Below are positions 17,666 to 26,015 of a DNA stretch of 64,000 nt, in pieces. A program made the translations under genes and the position numbers. The DNA comes from Paenibacillus sp. FSL H7-0326. Its GTDB lineage: Bacteria; Bacillota; Bacilli; Paenibacillales; Paenibacillaceae. The notes below the pieces were generated by a model. That model had not been told where the DNA came from and ran no database searches. It saw nothing but the letters and a program-made list of their open reading frames with translations. Positions within the stretch are counted from its first letter, which is position 1. Each line of letters opens with the position of its first letter. The stretch spans positions 620,001 to 684,000 of the forward strand of contig NZ_MPVN01000001.1 of the NCBI RefSeq assembly GCF_001955535.1, in the 5' to 3' direction.

Positions 17666-18260
17666 GATGTACTCCCCCTTCGTCACTATCTTGCCCGGCG
17701 GATCGGTAAATGACGAAGTTTCCTTGAAACACCATTTCCTCTCCGACATAAGCAAACACTTCTACCTTTGCTTTGCCCTTCTGCTCAGGAGTAGAACGCA
17801 CATATGCCTTAGCAATACATTTCTCCCCCAGATGCACCGGTCTTACAAACCGGATGTCCGCAGAAGCGGTCAGCGCAATCTCATCGTTAATAACAGCAAC
17901 AGCAAGTGAATTGGCTTGTGCAAAAACATAATGACCACGAGCTATTCCTGTTCTTGAAAACACATGTTCTTCTCTAATCTCAAAAATGGAAATCCCGCTC
18001 TTATCCAGCTGAAGGTCTACAATATCCCCGATGATTTCATGCAAAGGCAATGAGCGCACTTGATCATACGATCTCTCAGCCATCAGCTTCATCCGCTCAC
18101 GAAGTTCAGGTATGCCCAGTTCCATCCGATCCAGTCGAATCGTCTGAATGCTCACCTTAAGTAATCTTGTCAGCTCTTGATCTGTAATAAAAGGGTTATC
18201 CTCAATCATTTGAGTGAGCTGCTGCTGTCTTTGTCGCTTCGGTATTCGTTCTATGATCAA
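17649..18260 (-). CDS. fapR: Transcription factor FapR, fatty acid and phospholipid repressor
   Basis: A 203-aa repressor that binds operators of fab and pls genes and is released by malonyl-CoA. The N-terminal helix-turn-helix is about residues 15-60 (ITDQELTRLLKVSIQTIRLD), followed by the linker helix GIPELRERMKLMAERSYD. The C-terminal hotdog fold binds malonyl-CoA (AQANSLAVAVINDEIALTAS). The start is TTG with AGGGGGTGC directly upstream; no ATG fits. A FapR operator about 190 bp upstream implies autoregulation. Confidence 0.96.
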   Translation of the reverse strand: MIIERIPKRQRQQQLTQMIEDNPFITDQELTRLLKVSIQTIRLDRMELGIPELRERMKLMAERSYDQVRSLPLHEIIGDIVDLQLDKSGISIFEIREEHVFSRTGIARGHYVFAQANSLAVAVINDEIALTASADIRFVRPVHLGEKCIAKAYVRSTPEQKGKAKVEVFAYVGEEMVFQGNFVIYRSAGQDSDEGGVHHEDRH

Positions 18261-18450
18261 GCACCCCCTGCTTATGTGACATTAAAAAGACCCGTTAACT
18301 CTATATAAGTCATCTATACGACACCAGCGTACAGCTCTCTATGCTCTGGCAGTGAACCATTCTTCAATGAAATGACCGAATGGTCCAGCACCCGTTCGTA
18401 TGTACGCAAACTGTATTAAAAATAAGGATGAAATAAAAAAGATACACTGG

Positions 18451-18467
18451 TTAGAACCAGGTACTAA
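18451..18467 (-). promoter_or_regulatory. FapR operator upstream of fapR-plsX-fab
   Basis: The 17-bp sequence TTAGAACCAGGTACTAA is a near-perfect palindrome about a central A (TTAGAACC and GGTACTAA, one asymmetric base). It matches the known FapR site pattern TTAGTACC-n-GGTACTAA. It lies just downstream, on the minus strand, of a TATACT -10-like hexamer (18473-18478), so a bound repressor would cover the transcription start. The matching -35 is weak. Confidence 0.85.
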
Positions 18468-18520
18468 TGCTTAGTATAAAACATGTAGCACCAAAAAGAA
18501 AGGGGCGGTCACTTTTTCGC

Positions 18521-18558
18521 AAAAAAATAGCACTTCATCCGCAATAGATGAAGCGCTA
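18521..18558 (-). terminator. Rho-independent terminator of yceD-rpmF
   Basis: The arms 18528-18539 and 18547-18558 pair over 12 bp with one G-U on the minus strand, around a 7-nt loop. Seven T residues follow on the minus strand. It is 16 bp past the rpmF stop. Confidence 0.92.
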
Positions 18559-18574
18559 CTTTTGAACAAAAATA

Positions 18575-18748
18575 TTATTGAGAGATGATCTCTCTAGATT
18601 TGTACGTTCCGCACACTTTGCATACGTGATGAGCAAGCTTAAATTCTCCGCATTGTTCACATTTCACCATGCCTGGCACAGCCAATTTAAAGTGAGTACG
18701 ACGTTTGTCACGACGAGTTTTGGATGTTCTCCGTTGAGGTACTGCCAC
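18575..18748 (-). CDS. rpmF: 50S ribosomal protein L32
   Basis: A 57-aa ribosomal protein. It starts [19 protein letters not shown] and carries a zinc ribbon with CEQCGE and CKVCG, so this is the zinc-binding (C+) form. The start is GTG at 18748, 6 nt after GGAGGTG; a GTG nine bases upstream is within that ribosome site. It follows yceD, as in most Bacillota. Confidence 0.97.
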   Translation of the reverse strand: MAVPQRRTSKTRRDKRRTHFKLAVPGMVKCEQCGEFKLAHHVCKVCGTYKSREIISQ

Positions 18749-18802
18749 AATTCCCACCTCCTTATCAAAGTCAAACCTTAAGAAAAAGAAATATTCTTGT
18801 TC

Positions 18803-19315
18803 TTATTTAAAGAAATCCTTAAGCCCTGCAAGCCGTGGATCGATTGGCGTATTGTCGCAATCGCAGCTGCTCGCGTTCAAGTCGGTTCCACAGCTCGGGC
18901 ACAGCCCTTTGCAATCCGACTTGCACAGCGGGGCAAACGGAAGATGAAGCAGGAAATATTCTTCCAGGAAAGGAACCAAATTCACTGTATCCTCTTCCAC
19001 ATATAAGGTATCATCCTCTTCTTCAACTTCCTCCGGCTCTGTTCCATGCTTGAACTGCTCGGCGAATTTCATATTTAAATGCTCATGGACATTTCCTAGA
19101 CAACGAGAGCAGAGCATATCTGCTTCGGCTGATAACGTTCCTTGAACATCTACCACGCCTTCCGGCAATGCAGTAAATGTGAGTTCCACCTGCATCGGGG
19201 ATACGGCTGTGATTTCCTTGTTGTTTCGAATTAGATGGCTGATATCCAGCGACTCTGTAAGCTTCATCGGTCCAGCAGCCGAGGCCATCTTGCGAAATGA
19301 CATTTCCACGTTCAT
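18803..19315 (-). CDS. yceD: YceD family protein (DUF177)
   Basis: A protein of about 170 aa linked to 23S rRNA maturation and large-subunit assembly, almost always beside rpmF. It has two cysteine pairs: CSRCLG in the middle and CPSCGTDLNASSCDC near the end, the DUF177 pattern. An acidic stretch (EPEVEEEDDTLYVEEDTVNL region) lies between. Start choice is uncertain: GTG 19318, ATG 19315 and GTG 19309 are in frame, and the GGAG site is best spaced for 19309. It is the first gene after the promoter at 19408-19437. Confidence 0.9.
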   Translation of the reverse strand: MNVEMSFRKMASAAGPMKLTESLDISHLIRNNKEITAVSPMQVELTFTALPEGVVDVQGTLSAEADMLCSRCLGNVHEHLNMKFAEQFKHGTEPEEVEEEDDTLYVEEDTVNLVPFLEEYFLLHLPFAPLCKSDCKGLCPSCGTDLNASSCDCDNTPIDPRLAGLKDFFK

Positions 19316-19407
19316 CACTCCAGACGATAAACCATTTTAACAACATTTGTAGTATGCTTCAAATACAGCGCTAGTTATGTTGAAAAACAGTCTAACAAAC
19401 AAAAATC

Positions 19408-19437
19408 ATTATACCGATTTTGAAAGAGGTTTGTCAA
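19408..19437 (-). promoter_or_regulatory. Sigma-A promoter for yceD-rpmF
   Basis: On the minus strand TTGACA (19437-19432) and TATAAT (19413-19408) are separated by 18 bp. Both hexamers are perfect consensus. The -10 is about 95 bp upstream of yceD. Confidence 0.9.
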
Positions 19438-19604
19438 CACTTTAAACTTTACACCCTGCATATCCATTTATCCAGGCAAAATGCACCGCACCCGTCACGA
19501 ATTGAGCAATTCATTCATCAGACCCGCCGCAACTTGGATATAATAGACTCTATAAACCTATCAGATAAGCCTTACCGAATGCAACAGGGAGTGTGAAATA
19601 TATT

Positions 19605-20837
19605 ATGAGTAGAACCGTGGGCCTGATCGTGGAATATAATCCGATGCATAACGGACATGTATACCATCTGGAAGCCTCCAAAAAAATAACCGGTGCTGAT
19701 ACAAGCGTCGCCGTAATGAGCGGTCACTTTCTGCAGCGAGGCGAGCCTGCGATGCTGAGCAAATGGGCCCGGGCTGAGATGGCGCTCGCCATGGGCGTCG
19801 ATCTCGTGCTTGAGCTGCCGGTTTCCTATGCGGTAGGACCGGCAGAATGGTTCGCTCATGGTGCTGTGTCTACACTGCACCATACAGGGGTTGTCGATTC
19901 GCTGTGCTTCGGCAGCGAATCCGGAGAGCTTGCGCCGCTTGCTGCCATGGCAGACCTCCTCGCCAGCGAGCCGAAGGCGCTGTCGGAGGCTATCCAGCGG
20001 CAGCTGCAGCAAGGCGCAAGCTACCCCGCAGCCTACGCAGCGGCTGCGGCAGAGCTGGCCCCCGGCGGTGACGCCGCGGGGGCCCTGGCACTGCTCAAGC
20101 AGCCCAACAATACACTTGGGCTGCATTATATGATCGCGCTGAGGCGGCTCGGCAGCGCGATTCGGCCCTTCACGGCGCAGCGCACCGGCGCCGGTTATCA
20201 CGATGCGATGCCGGGACCCGGCAGCATCGCCAGTGCCACGGCCGTGCGCCGGCTGCTCCTCGGCGCAGGACCCGAAGCAGCGGCGCCTTACGTGCCGGCT
20301 GCAACGCTTGCCATTCTGCGGCGCGAATGGCAGGAAGGACGCGCTCCGGTTCACCTGGAGCGCTTCAAGGATGCCCTGCTTGCCCAGCTGGTCACCTCAA
20401 GCGCAGCAGAGCTGGCCCAATATGCGGAGGTGACCGAAGGGCTTGAGCATCGCATAATGAGCCAGCTCCCCAAGCTCACGGAGCTGTCCGTCGACTCACT
20501 CCTTGAAGCATTAAAAACAAAACGCTATACACGCACCAAGCTCCAGCGCATGCTGATTCATATTCTGCTGCATCATAAAAAAGAGGAATTAATGCCTTCT
20601 GTGCTGGCCGAGGGGCCGCATTATATCCGGGTTCTTGGCTTTAACAACAGAGGACAGGAGCTGCTCAAGGATATGAAGAAAAAAGCATCCCTGCCGGTCG
20701 TAATCAAGCCTTCAGCCTTCAGCCACCCTCAGCTGACCCGAGACATTCAGGCGACTGCTTTATATGGTCTAGGCATGGAATCGGCTGACAGCCAATTTAT
20801 GTACAGAGACTACTATCAATCGCCTATTCGAGTCTAG
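19605..20837 (+). CDS. tmcAL: tRNA(Met) cytidine acetate ligase (YlbM family)
   Basis: A 410-aa nucleotidyltransferase that uses ATP and acetate to acetylate the wobble cytidine of elongator tRNA(Met). It starts SRTVGLIVEYNPMHNGHVYH, holding the HxGH nucleotidyltransferase motif. SGHFLQRGEPAMLSKWARAE is another conserved block. The start at 19605 matches the family N-terminus; a GTG four codons earlier is possible. The middle (19.9-20.45 kb) is much more GC- and alanine-rich than its neighbours, but the frame is intact. It is next to ylbL and ylbJ, as in Bacillus. Confidence 0.93.
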   Translation: MSRTVGLIVEYNPMHNGHVYHLEASKKITGADTSVAVMSGHFLQRGEPAMLSKWARAEMALAMGVDLVLELPVSYAVGPAEWFAHGAVSTLHHTGVVDSLCFGSESGELAPLAAMADLLASEPKALSEAIQRQLQQGASYPAAYAAAAAELAPGGDAAGALALLKQPNNTLGLHYMIALRRLGSAIRPFTAQRTGAGYHDAMPGPGSIASATAVRRLLLGAGPEAAAPYVPAATLAILRREWQEGRAPVHLERFKDALLAQLVTSSAAELAQYAEVTEGLEHRIMSQLPKLTELSVDSLLEALKTKRYTRTKLQRMLIHILLHHKKEELMPSVLAEGPHYIRVLGFNNRGQELLKDMKKKASLPVVIKPSAFSHPQLTRDIQATALYGLGMESADSQFMYRDYYQSPIRV

Positions 20838-20856
20838 TGTTCATGGGCACAGATAA

Positions 20857-20894
20857 AGGAGCCTGTACTTGATCATTCTCAAGCGCAGGCTCCT
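20857..20894. terminator. Bidirectional terminator between tmcAL and ylbL
   Basis: AGGAGCCTG and its exact complement form a 9-bp stem, with a further 5-bp inner stem (CTTGA/TCAAG) after a 2x2 bulge. It lies between convergent genes. The flanking T tracts are short, so efficiency is uncertain. Confidence 0.65.
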
Positions 20895-20931
20895 ATACAT
20901 TGCTTCCATTTACTTAATACAAATAAAGCGA

Positions 20932-21978
20932 CTACACCTCTGTTTTGACATTCAGCTTCTCGATATAATCGAGTGCATCGTCCGCAGTTTCCACAGGGAC
21001 AAGCAGCATGTCCGTCTTGATGGATTCTGCCTTCTTCTTCGCTTCCTCATAATTCGCCTCTGGTACGAAGAAGACCTCGGCATCCTCACGATCCGCGGCA
21101 ACGATCTTGTGAACGACACCTCCGATGGGACCGACGGTTCCTTCTTTATTAATAGTACCAGTACCTGCGATAACATGGCCTTTGGTCAAATCTCCAGGGG
21201 TCAGCTGATTGTATATTTCCAGCGTAAACATCAAGCCTGCTGACGGTCCGCCAATTTCCGTATTGGTAAAAGTAATTTGATGTGCAGGATCCTTAGGCTT
21301 TACGGTTTGAAGGGTACCGATCATTACACCCAGTCCAGGCCTGGTGTCTCCTGTTTCACTGTCCTTGATCGGGACGAGCTTCAGTTCTCTTGTAATGGTC
21401 TCTCCCTTGCGATCCAGCTGAAGCTCAACCGTATCCCCGACCTGCTTCTTCTCAAGCTGCTGCGCCAGTACCGTATTGTCGGGAGTAGGCACTCCGTTAA
21501 TCGACAATATTTTATCCTGAGGCTTGATATCTCCTTCTGGCAGTGAATCCTTCGATAGACCGAGGACAAAGATATATTCTGGAACAATATCATAAGCAAT
21601 GCCAGCCTGTTCATATGCCGCTTCCATCGCAGCTGACTGCGAATCACTCATAAACCACACTTGCTCTGCTGAATATTCCTCCTGAGTTCTGCCCGCAAGA
21701 CGCTCTTCCTTCTTGCCGATCTGTGCATGTTCATTAAATGCGGAAATAAACAAAAGCGAGAGGTTCGCATAGCTGGCGGATACGGTTGTCATCAGAAACT
21801 TGCCGTCTTCCTCCTCATCACCATTTTTCACAGATACCATGGGTTTAACCGATTCTGCCGTTCCCGGCTGAGTGACAATATAAGGAGTCGGCATATACAC
21901 GAGCACATACACAACGACAGCCAAACTTAAGATATATACGGCGGTGCGAAATCCGCTTCTTTTGGTGATATTACTCAA
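20932..21978 (-). CDS. ylbL: SepM/YlbL-type PDZ and Lon-like serine protease
   Basis: A 348-aa membrane-anchored protease facing outside. One N-terminal membrane segment is at about 12-30 (VYILSLAVVVYVLVYMP). A PDZ domain is about 120-200 (KILSINGVPTPDN). The C-terminal S16 (Lon-type) domain has the catalytic serine in GGPSAGLMFTLEIYNQ and the lysine in GGVVHKIVAADRE. The streptococcal homologue SepM trims a signalling peptide; the native substrate here is unknown. Length and neighbours (tmcAL, ylbJ, coaD, rsmD) match Bacillus ylbL. Confidence 0.93.
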   Translation of the reverse strand: MSNITKRSGFRTAVYILSLAVVVYVLVYMPTPYIVTQPGTAESVKPMVSVKNGDEEEDGKFLMTTVSASYANLSLLFISAFNEHAQIGKKEERLAGRTQEEYSAEQVWFMSDSQSAAMEAAYEQAGIAYDIVPEYIFVLGLSKDSLPEGDIKPQDKILSINGVPTPDNTVLAQQLEKKQVGDTVELQLDRKGETITRELKLVPIKDSETGDTRPGLGVMIGTLQTVKPKDPAHQITFTNTEIGGPSAGLMFTLEIYNQLTPGDLTKGHVIAGTGTINKEGTVGPIGGVVHKIVAADREDAEVFFVPEANYEEAKKKAESIKTDMLLVPVETADDALDYIEKLNVKTEV

Positions 21979-22104
21979 TCTCTGGCCTCCTCCCTGCTTG
22001 CCTGCTTGTTCTTCTTTCCCTTCTCATCACATATAAATGCATAAGTACAGGCTGTTCCTGATATCATTCCAGCCATCTAAGCTATTGATCGGGGTGAAGA
22101 TCCA

Positions 22105-23319
22105 TTGAATTCGGAAATAACGAGAAAAAATAACGTTCCCTCTTATGTAAAAACGATGCTTCTCGGTATCAGCGCCCTGCTGGTCGTCGCTGCTGTTGTC
22201 ACTTCTCCAAGTGAAGCGTTTGACGCCTCGATGCAAGGTCTTCAAATATGGTGGAAGCTGGTCTTTCCAGCTCTCCTGCCCTTTATTATGCTGTCGCAAA
22301 TGCTGACTGCCTTCGGGTTCACCCATGGTCTCGGCGTGCTCTTAGAGCCATTAATGCGCATAGGCTTTCGTCTGCCCGGTGTAACGGGACTTGGTCTGGC
22401 TGTCGGGATCACCGGAGGTTTCCCATCTGGTGCAGATACCGCTGCCAGACTGTACCAGCAGAAGCTTGTCACGGGGAAGGAAGCGGCCATTCTTGCCTCC
22501 ATCACCCATTTTGCGAGTCCTATGACGTTATTCGTGGTTATTGGGGCTGCATTCTATGAAGCGCCTGCCGTTGGGTATATTTTAGCATGCATTCACGGAA
22601 TAAGCGGGATCATTGCAGGTATTGTACTCGGACGCGTTACTCTCTCCTCGAAAAAGACCACAAAAACAACCGAGCTGCATGAACAGCCCGAACCTGTTTC
22701 TGCACTCGAAGCGATGATGAAAGCCAAGGAAAAGGATGGAAGAAGCTTTGGCAGACTGCTGGGAGATACGGTAAGTCATGCAGTTCAAGTCTTAATGATG
22801 ACCGGCGGCTATATGATCATTTTCTCCGTGTTCATCCGGCTGCTGGGCAAATATGTAACACCTTTTCTTCCTGAATGGATCTGGGCCTCTTTTTTCGAGC
22901 TTCACCTCGGAGCTTATTCGATGCGTTCCCTTGATATTACCGCACATGCAGTCGGATTTGCACTTCTTGCAGCCGCCATTGGCTGGGGTGGACTCAGCTC
23001 CCATTTACAGTCAACTGCGCTTCTTGCTCCATACGGAATAAACACGCGTATTTTTACAATAGGGCGTATACTGCATGCTGGTATTTCCTACGGACTTGTC
23101 CTGCTGTTGTGGCCCCCAATTCAGAGCTGGCTCCATCATTCCAAAGCCGTCTTTCTTCATAACGAACAAAATCCTTTAATTCAAGCCCAATACTCACCAG
23201 GAGGTCTTCAAGCAGCCGTTATCTTGGGGCTCTTCCATGTATTACTGTTAACATCTCTAATCGTCATCTCCGTGTGTATCGCCAAATGGCAGTCTACCCG
23301 CCATTCTTCTTCTCGATAA
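22105..23319 (+). CDS. ylbJ: Sporulation integral membrane protein YlbJ
   Basis: A 404-aa multi-pass membrane protein with about eight to ten hydrophobic segments. It has the nucleoside-recognition/gate type repeats: [20 protein letters not shown] with [20 protein letters not shown], and later [19 protein letters not shown]. In Bacillus subtilis ylbJ is a sigma-E gene needed for spore cortex formation. The start is TTG, 7 nt after GGGGTGA. The 3' end overlaps the convergent coaD end by 26 bp. Confidence 0.92.
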   Translation: MNSEITRKNNVPSYVKTMLLGISALLVVAAVVTSPSEAFDASMQGLQIWWKLVFPALLPFIMLSQMLTAFGFTHGLGVLLEPLMRIGFRLPGVTGLGLAVGITGGFPSGADTAARLYQQKLVTGKEAAILASITHFASPMTLFVVIGAAFYEAPAVGYILACIHGISGIIAGIVLGRVTLSSKKTTKTTELHEQPEPVSALEAMMKAKEKDGRSFGRLLGDTVSHAVQVLMMTGGYMIIFSVFIRLLGKYVTPFLPEWIWASFFELHLGAYSMRSLDITAHAVGFALLAAAIGWGGLSSHLQSTALLAPYGINTRIFTIGRILHAGISYGLVLLLWPPIQSWLHHSKAVFLHNEQNPLIQAQYSPGGLQAAVILGLFHVLLLTSLIVISVCIAKWQSTRHSSSR

Positions 23320-23812
23320 CTTTACGTCTGAGTGCATCCTCTACCTCGGCAGGCACCAGCTCGGAGACATCCCCTTCGAAGCTTGCAATCTCCTTCACTA
23401 CACTGGAGCTGAGATACGAATATTTAGGATTCGTCATCATAAAGATGGTTTCTGCATCCTTGTTAAGCTTCTTGTTAAGGGATGCCAGCTGAAGTTCATA
23501 TTCAAAGTCAGTTACCGAACGAATTCCACGCATAATGACCTGTGCACCTTTGACTCTCACATAATTAGCCGTTAGATCACGGAAGCTGTCCACTTCAACA
23601 TTTGGCAGGTCCGCTGTAACCATCTGCAGCAGCTCGACACGTTCCTCCACCGTGAACAGTGGATTCTTGCTCTTATTATTAAGCACAGCTACAACTAGCC
23701 GATCAAATTGTTTGGAGGCTCTCGTAATAATATCCAGGTGGCCCAATGTAACAGGGTCGAAGCTCCCGGGATAAACAGCTACTCTCTCCGTCTTATTTCC
23801 TGCTTCACTCAT
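23294..23812 (-). CDS. coaD: Phosphopantetheine adenylyltransferase
   Basis: A 172-aa enzyme of coenzyme A synthesis that joins ATP and 4'-phosphopantetheine. It has the nucleotidyltransferase motif [16 protein letters not shown] (xxGH), [16 protein letters not shown] and the late [15 protein letters not shown] with the ISSS-like phosphate-binding loop. Length is normal for the hexameric family. It overlaps rsmD by 4 bp, so the two are translationally coupled. Confidence 0.97.
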   Translation of the reverse strand: MSEAGNKTERVAVYPGSFDPVTLGHLDIITRASKQFDRLVVAVLNNKSKNPLFTVEERVELLQMVTADLPNVEVDSFRDLTANYVRVKGAQVIMRGIRSVTDFEYELQLASLNKKLNKDAETIFMMTNPKYSYLSSSVVKEIASFEGDVSELVPAEVEDALRRKVIEKKNGG

Positions 23813-24435
23813 CTGCCTAAATCCTCCCGAATGTTGTCATCAATGTTTGCGTCCGTGTTCGTGATATCCTGCTCATCTATGGTTGAAGAATACTCGTATA
23901 TCGTAATTGCCGTATCCCCGTATGTAGATTTGCGTATTTGCTCAAAGGAGCCTATTCTCTCTCCATATTCATGATCGGCATCATGTTCTACAACAACGAT
24001 GGCGTCATCATTCACCATATTGTGTTCTTCAAGCCAGGATAGATACTCTTCCACATTCTTCATCCGATACGGGGGATCTAGAAAGACGAGATCGAATGTA
24101 TATTTTCGTTTGGAGAGCAGCTTCAGGGCTCTGCCTGCTTCATTCCGGAACACTTCTGCCTTGCTATCCAGACCCGTTGCCTTCAGATTGGCGCGGATAA
24201 TTTCAATGCTTTTCGGTTCCAGATCAATAAATACAGCCTTGTCCGAACCTCTGCTGAGCGATTCTATGCCGAGACCGCCGCTTCCCGCAAACAGATCCAG
24301 CACGACGCCTCCATCGAAATAAGGACCAATCATACTAAAGACCGCTTCCTTAACCTTGTCGGTTGTTGGACGGGTTCCGGTTCCGGGAACAGCCTTAAGC
24401 GGTCTACCTTTTGCAGTGCCTGATATTACTCTCAC
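23809..24435 (-). CDS. rsmD: 16S rRNA (guanine966-N2)-methyltransferase
   Basis: A 208-aa Rossmann-fold methyltransferase. It starts [17 protein letters not shown], has [20 protein letters not shown], the SAM motif [14 protein letters not shown] and the catalytic DPPY in [13 protein letters not shown] place the start at GTG 24435, 8 nt after AGGGTGA, which gives the family N-terminus MRVISG; a GTG at 24447 is also in frame. The rsmD-coaD order is universal in the group. This is the last clear host gene before the prophage. Confidence 0.95.
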   Translation of the reverse strand: MRVISGTAKGRPLKAVPGTGTRPTTDKVKEAVFSMIGPYFDGGVVLDLFAGSGGLGIESLSRGSDKAVFIDLEPKSIEIIRANLKATGLDSKAEVFRNEAGRALKLLSKRKYTFDLVFLDPPYRMKNVEEYLSWLEEHNMVNDDAIVVVEHDADHEYGERIGSFEQIRKSTYGDTAITIYEYSSTIDEQDITNTDANIDDNIREDLGR

Positions 24436-24584
24436 GTTTGATTTCACCCTGTTTCATTCTTTGTAAGTGTGCTATATATCGATATCGTACCACAATCTAT
24501 GTAAGATGTGAAAATAACGAAAGCGTAAAAAGTCTGGAGTAAAAAATATTAACCAAGCAATGTATAAACTGATGGGCAGGCGGT

Positions 24585-24684
24585 CATGATGTAATTATCG
24601 GCATCAAAAGTGCCGTAGACAACCGCGGAGAAGACTTACGTTTCCCCATAAGCTCTTCGTCCGGTTTCTCCTCTCCCATGATAA
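24585..24684. ncRNA. Candidate structured RNA beside rsmD, strand uncertain
   Basis: No gene fits 24448-24822. Within it, CGGCA and TGCCG (near 24600-24615) form a 5-bp hairpin and an imperfect stem pairs ACCG-GAAGA-CTTA with TAAG-TCTTC-CGGT around CGTTTCCCCA. On the plus strand a perfect terminator follows directly (24685-24706), which suggests a short plus-strand RNA. On the minus strand the same block would be the 5' leader of rsmD; a structured ylbH leader is a known Rfam family in Bacillus and ylbH is rsmD. I cannot decide between these. Confidence 0.4.
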
Positions 24685-24706
24685 GGGCATCTCGAAAGAG
24701 ATGCCC
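24685..24706 (+). terminator. Strong terminator hairpin before the prophage
   Basis: GGGCATCTC-GAAA-GAGATGCCC is a perfect 9-bp stem with a GNRA-type tetraloop, followed on the plus strand by GATTTTATTTG. On the minus strand no T tract follows, so it acts on the plus strand. Confidence 0.75.
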
Positions 24707-24753
24707 GATTTTATTTGTCCTTATAGGGTTTTTGATTAAGTATATAATTCCCG

Positions 24754-24822
24754 GGTGGCAAACTAGGTGGCATATTTTATGTTTATGCGAGTTTGATTCC
24801 TAGGTTTTATTACATTGCCACC
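24754..24822. other. Candidate prophage attachment end (attL-type region)
   Basis: The heptamer GGTGGCA occurs at 24754-24760 and 24766-24772 (12 bp apart) and inverted as TGCCACC at 24816-24822. CTAGGT is also repeated in inverted form near 24798. Closely spaced copies like this are common as integrase arm sites at phage ends. The place fits: host genes end to the left and phage-type accessory genes begin to the right. The core cannot be fixed without the other end. Confidence 0.4.
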
Positions 24823-25044
24823 TTATTGATCTATGTCTATTCCCATTCCTTTTAATAATCCAAGCTTGTACATGCTTACAATCTGTTTATTGAATAACGC
24901 TTCTAATGACATCCTGTCACTCTGGCTCAGATCAGAACCTTCTATTATAGTCATAAAACATGTGTAATCTTCTTTCGTAACACTCTCCAACATTTCGGAA
25001 TCATTTTCAAGTTGAACTTCTATCAATTCGCTTCCTTCTGTCAT
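24823..25044 (-). CDS. Small acidic hypothetical protein at the prophage end
   Basis: A 73-aa acidic protein that I do not recognise. It is likely all helical (EDYTCFMTIIEGSDLSQSDR, then LFNKQIVSMYKLGLLKGMG). GGGGGTAAG lies 3-4 nt before the ATG. It is divergent from the XRE-type gene at 25161, with a 116-bp gap holding a promoter. Its stop overlaps the candidate attachment region. Confidence 0.55.
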   Translation of the reverse strand: MTEGSELIEVQLENDSEMLESVTKEDYTCFMTIIEGSDLSQSDRMSLEALFNKQIVSMYKLGLLKGMGIDIDQ

Positions 25045-25096
25045 AAGCTTACCCCCGCTCGTTATCGTCTTTTAGTACATTTCCGAATTCTCAGTA

Positions 25097-25125
25097 TTTA
25101 CCTATCTCCTTTAGAATGATATACT
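25097..25125 (+). promoter_or_regulatory. Promoter for the XRE-type regulator
   Basis: TTTACC (25097-25102) and TATACT (25120-25125) are separated by 17 bp, about 35 bp before the GTG of the regulator gene. The -10 is good and the -35 is weak. Confidence 0.55.
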
Positions 25126-25160
25126 TTCGGATTGAGAACCATTTAAAGGAGTTTTAAGAG

Positions 25161-25370
25161 GTGAATATCTCCCGTGGGAGATGCTTACTTCCTGATCTCA
25201 TTGCTTCCAGAGGATGGACCCAAGCAGATTATGCTGACAAATCTGGTCGTCACCCTCGTGTGATATCTCACTTCTGCAACAACAAAAGAGTAATGCTACC
25301 TGAAGACATGTACATAGCCTCCAAGATTTTCAAATGCAGAATGGAAGACCTATATGAGTGGGAAGAATAA
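25161..25370 (+). CDS. Small XRE-family helix-turn-helix regulator
   Basis: A 69-aa Cro-like DNA-binding protein, essentially one HTH domain: LIASRGWTQADYADKSG, HPRVISHFCNNKRVMLPED and KIFKCRMEDLYEWEE. The start is GTG with AAGGAG 9 nt upstream. It reads in the opposite direction to almost all other phage genes. It may control the neighbouring peptide-signalling operon or prophage state; its target is unknown. The following 220 bp to 25588 contain no gene I trust. Confidence 0.75.
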   Translation: MNISRGRCLLPDLIASRGWTQADYADKSGRHPRVISHFCNNKRVMLPEDMYIASKIFKCRMEDLYEWEE

Positions 25371-25588
25371 TAGTAAGCTTCGCGGATGTCTTCTGATCCG
25401 CCTCCCCGGGTCTTCGGAACAATTTGTTCTCAAATCTAGAATCATATGTTCGCCTCTTGTTATTATTTTAGTACAGCTTACACATAATGTAAAAGGGTAT
25501 TCGTCAGATGAATTTTGTCCAGTCGACACTATAAAACGACAGACTTTGACAAGTGAAACGTGTTATAATTCGGCTCACAAAAAAAGAT

Positions 25589-25620
25589 GGGTAGCTGCTT
25601 AATGTGCAGCTACCCTTTTT
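25589..25620. terminator. Bidirectional terminator ending the quorum-sensing operon
   Basis: GGGTAGCTGC and GCAGCTACCC form a perfect 10-bp stem with a 7-nt loop. TTTTT follows on the plus strand and, after three bases, TTTTTTT on the minus strand. It directly follows the LytTR gene stop at 25619. Confidence 0.9.
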
Positions 25621-26002
25621 AGGTTAACAATGTAAACGCTGATCTTGTAAGGTAAGGAAATTCGCCTACCAAGGCATTGTATTGTTTAACCGACATAGTA
25701 CATTTGAATAAGTCTTTCTTGCTTCGATCTAAGTACACAACCTTGAATACCGTATCTATCTTTTGGATATGATCTACATTGATCGAATTGCTTCTATCTA
25801 CGATTCTAAATGTGAATCCACTACCATTGAAAGCATTCGTCCAGAACTCAATTGTTCCAACTACATAAAATTTCTCAGATTCAGTATGAAGGATTACTCT
25901 GTTTATCTTCTTATCGTACTTTAAGTACTTAACATCCTTTATAAGGAGATTATAGATACCAGTGTTACCTTCTGGATCTCGACTAACTGAGACGTATGAC
26001 AT
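25619..26002 (-). CDS. Stand-alone LytTR-domain DNA-binding protein
   Basis: A 127-aa protein that I assign to the LytTR fold, the DNA-binding domain of AgrA. Key segments are LLIKDVKYLKYDKKINRVIL, HTESEKFYVVGTIEFW and FRIVDRSNSINVDHIQKIDT, where the last matches the F-x-x-x-H/R-x-S-x-x-V-N-x-x-x-I signature. There is no receiver domain, so it cannot be phosphorylated like AgrA. It is the last gene of the operon with agrB and agrD. Stand-alone LytTR proteins paired with membrane inhibitors are known as LytTR regulatory systems (HdrRM, BrsRM). Confidence 0.75.
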   Translation of the reverse strand: MSYVSVSRDPEGNTGIYNLLIKDVKYLKYDKKINRVILHTESEKFYVVGTIEFWTNAFNGSGFTFRIVDRSNSINVDHIQKIDTVFKVVYLDRSKKDLFKCTMSVKQYNALVGEFPYLTRSAFTLLT

Positions 26003-26015
26003 TTGATCAGCTCCA

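Noticed and set aside
19539..19544. TATAAT upstream of tmcAL as a promoter
   Set aside because: No -35 hexamer at 16-19 bp; the TTGAGC at about 19502 is too far away.
19572..20354. Open frame opposite tmcAL (260 codons)
   Set aside because: Arises from high GC in this part of tmcAL, which favours open antisense frames.
19900..20450. GC-rich part of tmcAL as possible transferred DNA
   Set aside because: The frame is continuous and the family motifs are intact before it; an alanine-rich helical region in a core gene explains the composition.
25546..25569. TTGACA followed by TATAAT as a promoter
   Set aside because: The hexamers are only 12 bp apart, too close for sigma-A; the transcript would be little more than the terminator at 25589-25620.
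25354..25602. 82-codon plus-strand ORF after the XRE gene
   Set aside because: It overlaps the XRE gene and the terminator, has no ribosome site and no protein-like pattern.
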